Assembly (NCBI GenBank): GCA_002438405.1
Contig: DJOE01000019.1
Span: forward strand, 372 to 64,371
Origin: Cyanobacteria bacterium UBA6446
Lineage (GTDB): Bacteria > Cyanobacteriota > Vampirovibrionia > Gastranaerophilales > Gastranaerophilaceae
Direction: 5' to 3'
Length of the DNA stretch: 64,000 bases
The position numbers and the translations under genes were made by a program. This document shows positions 60,629 to 64,000 of the stretch, piece after piece; position 1 is the first letter of the stretch; every line of letters starts with the position of its first letter. The notes beneath the pieces are model-generated. The model did not search any database and was not told the origin of the DNA. It was given only the letters and a program-made list of their open reading frames with translations.

Positions 60629-62024
60629 TTCAATGCCATTTATATTCGTATTTCTTCCAATCCTTTTTGTACTGTGTATTTGCACGAAAAAAGAGTACCA
60701 CAATATTATTCTCTTAATTGCAAGTATAATTTTTTATGCGTGGGGTGAACCAAAGTTCTTGGTTGTAATGCTAAGCACTATTTTAATTAGCTATTTGGGT
60801 GCAATTTTTATTGAAAAATATCCAAAACATAGAAAATTATTCTTAATTATTTCCGTTTGTTTAACATTAGGATTTTTAATTTATTTTAAGTACTTGAATT
60901 TTATTATTGTAAATATCAACAACATCTTCCATTCTCATTTTGATGCGTTAAATATAATTTTGCCACTTGGAATTTCTTTTTATACATTCCAAGCTTTGTC
61001 ATATATTATTGATGTTTACAAAAAAGAAAGTGCCGCTCAGAAAAACATTTTAAAATTAGCACTGTTTATAACATTTTTTCCACAACTTATTGCCGGTCCT
61101 ATTTTAAAATATCAAGATATTTATAAACAAATTGATTCTCGAGAAATAACGACAAATAAAATTATTATCGGTTCAAAACGATTTGTTATTGGATTAGCTA
61201 AAAAAATGCTTCTTGCAAACATTTTAGGAGGAGCGGTTGATAAAATATTTATGCAATGCCCGACAGAAATTACACCATTTCTTGCATGGTTTGGGGCTTT
61301 AGCATTCACTATGCAATTGTATTTCGATTTTGGCGGATATTCTGATATGGCAATTGGTTTAGGACAAATCTTTGGGTTCAAAATCAAAGAAAACTTCAAT
61401 TATCCTTGGAGTTCAAGGACTTTTTCAGAAGGGTGGAGAAAGTGGCACATATCGTTGACTACTTGGTTCAAAAAATACGTTTATTGTAATATTCCGGTTC
61501 ATGGAAGTCGATACAAAAGCATGCTAAAACTTTTGTTTGTATTTATCTTGACAGGTATTTGGCATGGCGCTGCGTGGAACTTTATCATTTGGGGATTTTT
61601 GAATGGTTTAGTAATTGTTATAGAAAAACTTATTAAATTAAAGAACTTTGAACAATCACACCCTCAATGGTGGGCTAAAGTTATTTTGCACATATATTTT
61701 ATTTTTACGTTAGGAATTTGTCTTACGATATTTAGAGCCGAAAATATGAGTTATGCTTGGAAATATATTCAAAATATGTTAGGAATATTAAAAATTAATT
61801 ATAATAATTTACCATATACAACAGCTTATTATATTGGCTCAATTGAAGTTATTGCGTTCATTGTTGGTGTACTCTGCTGCACTCCGGTATTTAAAAATAT
61901 GATTTATCTAAAAAATAAATATGCAAAAGTTTGTGTAAATATTTGGTTAATAATTTTATTTATCGTTTCTGTATCTGCAATTGCTTCTGGCACTTACAAT
62001 CCATTTATTTATTTTAGATTTTAA
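60618..62024 (+). CDS. MBOAT family O-acyltransferase, AlgI-like
   Basis: 468 residues from the ATG at 60618, overlapping the upstream gene by 11 bases with GGAGG eight bases before; an ATG at 60603 precedes that ribosome-binding site. About eleven membrane helices. Family motifs include PLGISFYTFQALSYIIDVY, FFPQLIAGPIL, DFGGYSDMAIGLGQIFG, NYPWSSRTFSEGWRKWHISLTTW and the active-site His in LTGIWHGAAWNF. Moves acetyl groups across the membrane to the AlgJ-like partner, so the pair O-acetylates a surface polysaccharide that cannot be identified here. Confidence 0.93.
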   Translation: MLFSSMPFIFVFLPILFVLCICTKKEYHNIILLIASIIFYAWGEPKFLVVMLSTILISYLGAIFIEKYPKHRKLFLIISVCLTLGFLIYFKYLNFIIVNINNIFHSHFDALNIILPLGISFYTFQALSYIIDVYKKESAAQKNILKLALFITFFPQLIAGPILKYQDIYKQIDSREITTNKIIIGSKRFVIGLAKKMLLANILGGAVDKIFMQCPTEITPFLAWFGALAFTMQLYFDFGGYSDMAIGLGQIFGFKIKENFNYPWSSRTFSEGWRKWHISLTTWFKKYVYCNIPVHGSRYKSMLKLLFVFILTGIWHGAAWNFIIWGFLNGLVIVIEKLIKLKNFEQSHPQWWAKVILHIYFIFTLGICLTIFRAENMSYAWKYIQNMLGILKINYNNLPYTTAYYIGSIEVIAFIVGVLCCTPVFKNMIYLKNKYAKVCVNIWLIILFIVSVSAIASGTYNPFIYFRF

Positions 62025-62063
62025 ATACCTTGCTTAAACGTTTTGCTCATGCTAAGATTTAGT

Positions 62064-62086
62064 AGTCTGAGTTTTCAGACTTGTTA
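62064..62086 (+). terminator. Possible weak terminator after the AlgI-like gene
   Basis: 7-bp stem AGTCTGA / TCAGACT with loop GTTT and a poor T-tract. It may be a processing hairpin rather than a terminator. Confidence 0.4.
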
Positions 62087-62111
62087 TTAAGTTAGATGAG
62101 GGATAGAAAAA

Positions 62112-63197
62112 GTGGATTTTATTTCATTGACTATAAAATTTTTGAGCTTATTGGCTCATTTTGTAGGTAACTATGGTTTAGCAATTATCTTGCTAACAAT
62201 TATTGTTAGGGGTGCAATGTGGCATTTGAATGTTCAACAACAACGTTCTATGAAAATGATGCAATCTCTTCAACCAAAGATGAAAGCTATTCAAGACAGA
62301 TACCAAAGCAATCCGCAAATGATGCAACAAAAAATGATGGAATTTTACAAAGAACATAAGTTCAATCCAATGGGCGGTTGTCTTCCATTGTTAATTCAAA
62401 TGCCTATTTTCATTTTGTTGTACTCAGCATTAATCAGTCCACAATTTATTCAAGTTGCAGGAGACCAACATTTCTTATTCATTAAGAGTTTGGCTACAAC
62501 AATGAGAGCAACTGCCGGAATTTCTAATGATGGAAAGCTTGGAGCAGCTCAAGGAGATAAATTTATTTTAGGAAATACTGCGACAGTTTATCTTCCGAAT
62601 AATGAAGTTCTTAAAAACGTAAAAATCACAGATCCGGCTCAAGCTATCGAAATTCAAGGAGATATGGAACCTGGAAAAGACGTAGATATTGCTGTAAATC
62701 TTGACCATATCAAATTGAAATTCAGCCAAATGGATAAAATTGAAAAGGCAGATTTGACCGTTACAAACAGTAATATTAGAGAAAATGAAGTTATTACATT
62801 CACAAGAGATGGTGAAAATTTAAGAGCCTCAGTTCCGACTGTACCTGTTAATAAAACACTTCACTGGGACGTAATTGTTTTAATCGTATTGTTTGCTATA
62901 ACAATGTTTATCTCACAAAAGATTATGATGTCTATGAGTAAAACTGACTCAGCAGACCCAACTCAACAAGCATTACAAAAATCAATGGGGACATTTATGC
63001 CATTGATGATAATCGCAACTTTTGTGATTATCCCAATCCCTGCAGGTGTATTGTTATACTTAATCACAAGTAACATAATTCAAATAGCACAAACAGTTAT
63101 CATTAATAAACAAATTGATGCGGAACAAGCTAAGAAAAAAGAAGCAGTTAATGATGATGAATTGAAAAATGCTAAAAAAGTTGATGAAAAGAAATAA
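62112..63197 (+). CDS. yidC: Membrane protein insertase YidC
   Basis: 361 residues starting at GTG (MDFISLTIKFLSLL) with GAGGGA upstream. The YidC/Oxa1 core is clear: IILLTIIVRGAMWHLNVQQQRS with the hydrophilic-groove Arg, FYKEHKFNPMGGCLPLLIQMPIFILLYSAL, and the late helices IVLIVLFAITMFISQKI and IPAGVLLYLITSNIIQIAQ. Between the second and third core helices lies a beta-rich insert of about 115 residues (about 137-250), as in cyanobacterial YidC. There is no N-terminal P1 domain of the E. coli type. Usual rpmH-rnpA neighbours are absent; queA follows. Confidence 0.93.
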   Translation: MDFISLTIKFLSLLAHFVGNYGLAIILLTIIVRGAMWHLNVQQQRSMKMMQSLQPKMKAIQDRYQSNPQMMQQKMMEFYKEHKFNPMGGCLPLLIQMPIFILLYSALISPQFIQVAGDQHFLFIKSLATTMRATAGISNDGKLGAAQGDKFILGNTATVYLPNNEVLKNVKITDPAQAIEIQGDMEPGKDVDIAVNLDHIKLKFSQMDKIEKADLTVTNSNIRENEVITFTRDGENLRASVPTVPVNKTLHWDVIVLIVLFAITMFISQKIMMSMSKTDSADPTQQALQKSMGTFMPLMIIATFVIIPIPAGVLLYLITSNIIQIAQTVIINKQIDAEQAKKKEAVNDDELKNAKKVDEKK

Positions 63198-63220
63198 TTA
63201 AATAAACACGAGAGATATAA

Positions 63221-63256
63221 AGCAACTCCAATTTGAAAGATAATTGGAGTTGTTTT
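63221..63256 (+). terminator. yidC terminator
   Basis: AACTCCAATT / AATTGGAGTT, extended by AGC / TGTT pairing, then TTTTGTG. Confidence 0.85.
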
Positions 63257-63287
63257 GTGTATAATAAAGGAAAAAGGATTATTAAAT

Positions 63288-64000
63288 ATGAATATATCAG
63301 AATTTGATTACGAATTGCCGGAAGAATTAATTGCTCAAATGCCATCAGATAAAAGAGAAAATGCGAGAATGCTTGTTCTTGATAGAAAAACTCACACAAT
63401 TGAAGATAAGCATTTCTTTGATATTATTGATTATATTGATGAAAATTGTGTACTTGTTTTGAATAACACCAAAGTTTTACCTGCAAGACTTTATGGTTAC
63501 AAAGATACAGGTGCAAAAATTGAAGTATTTCTACTCAATAAAACTGAAAATCAAAAAGAACAAGGCACATTTTGGTCTGCTCTAATTAAACCGTCAAAAA
63601 GAGTTAAACCTGATACGATAATCAAAATCAGTGATGAATTGAGTGTAAAAGCAATCCATCGACTGGAAGAAGCAGGAGAATGGCTTGTAGAACTTATTTA
63701 TGATGGCGATTTGTTCGAAATTTTGCACAGAGTCGGAAATATTCCACTTCCTCCTTATATTGAAAGGAAAATGCAATCAGAAGACCTCAAAAAATTTGAT
63801 ATGGATAGATATCAAACAGTTTATGCCAAAGATGAGGGTTCTGTTGCAGCACCGACTGCAGGTTTACATTTCACAACTGAAATTTTAAACAAGTTAAAAG
63901 CTAAAGGTGTTGAAATCATATATGTAACCTTGAATGTAGGACTAGGTACATTTAGACCGGTAAAATGTGAAAATATCCTTGACCACAAGATGCATTCTGA
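63288..64000 (+). CDS. queA: tRNA preQ1 34 S-adenosylmethionine ribosyltransferase-isomerase, partial
   Basis: Starts at the ATG at 63288 (MNISEFDYELPEELIAQMP), with AAGGA about ten bases before, and runs off the window end after 237 codons. DYELPEELIAQ, VLNNTKVLPARLYG, HRVGNIPLPPYIERK, YQTVYAKDEGSVAAPTAGLHFT and VTLNVGLGTFRPVK identify QueA, which transfers the ribosyl moiety of SAM to 7-aminomethyl-7-deazaguanine in tRNA, the penultimate step of queuosine synthesis. About 100 residues are missing at the C-terminus. Confidence 0.96.
   Translation, partial: MNISEFDYELPEELIAQMPSDKRENARMLVLDRKTHTIEDKHFFDIIDYIDENCVLVLNNTKVLPARLYGYKDTGAKIEVFLLNKTENQKEQGTFWSALIKPSKRVKPDTIIKISDELSVKAIHRLEEAGEWLVELIYDGDLFEILHRVGNIPLPPYIERKMQSEDLKKFDMDRYQTVYAKDEGSVAAPTAGLHFTTEILNKLKAKGVEIIYVTLNVGLGTFRPVKCENILDHKMHS

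Overview
The window is AT-rich bacterial chromosome with dense genes on both strands, the standard code, and no rRNA, CRISPR, prophage or insertion sequence. The gene content suggests an anaerobic, fermentative member of the non-photosynthetic cyanobacterial sister group (Melainabacteria/Vampirovibrionia, most likely Gastranaerophilales). Pyruvate:ferredoxin oxidoreductase and glycogen enzymes (glgC, malQ) sit beside cyanobacteria-flavoured genes: a Tic20-like protein, an AMIN-like protein, a CHASE2 cyclase and a YidC with a large extracytoplasmic insert. Several lineage-type proteins of unknown function are also present (coiled-coil proteins and MSASQARLL-type proteins). The assignment rests on family recognition, not on a marker-gene tree.

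Layout. 0.5-7.3 kb: CHASE2-cyclase, a KDPG aldolase/KDG kinase/csaB operon, a membrane protein and three tandem paralogous small membrane proteins. 7.3-12.3 kb: tRNA-Leu, patatin-like lipase, HEAT protein, trxB, a secreted protein, pgi. 12.3-22.5 kb: a 670-residue flagellin-like protein behind a sigma-28-type promoter, a 115-residue Ser/Cys-rich protein, an AMIN-like protein, UDP-GlcNAc 2-epimerase, a glutaredoxin plus degenerate hybrid-cluster protein, rpsL-rpsG, Tic20-like and TPR proteins, and a coiled-coil protein. 22.7-30.6 kb: AI-2E transporter, radical SAM protein, a degenerate histidine phosphatase, leuD-like, SEC-C protein, recN, a group 2 sigma factor. 30.7-36.9 kb: tRNA-Val, a giant repeat-built adhesin, a pseudopilin-like protein and a lipoprotein. 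37-48.9 kb: rlmD, a possible RelA/SpoT-like protein, PFOR, a coiled-coil protein, UDG, an M16 peptidase, and a nanE/ROK kinase/UbiA operon. 49-54.3 kb: ribbon-helix-helix protein, panD, glnA, tRNA-Lys, malQ, a TPR/beta-propeller protein. 54.4-64 kb: ECF sigma/anti-sigma pair, two lineage-type proteins, glgC, a putative metallopeptidase, an AlgJ/AlgI-type O-acetylation pair, yidC and the start of queA.

How the genes work together. Carbon flows through pgi, the KDPG branch, PFOR and glycogen metabolism. Amino sugars are handled by nanE and a ROK kinase (salvage) and by the UDP-GlcNAc 2-epimerase (ManNAc for surface polymers). csaB and the AlgI/AlgJ pair modify surface polysaccharide. The adhesin, the pseudopilin-like protein and the MSASQARLL-type protein are candidate surface proteins.

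The most notable regulatory signals are four. (1) Eight genes have a -10-like hexamer placed so that transcription should begin at or within a base of the ATG, with no Shine-Dalgarno, i.e. probable leaderless mRNAs. (2) A near-consensus sigma-28 promoter drives the 670-residue protein. (3) A shared 12-nt promoter element lies about 30 nt upstream of two other lineage-type genes. (4) A hairpin would sequester the Shine-Dalgarno of the ECF sigma gene.
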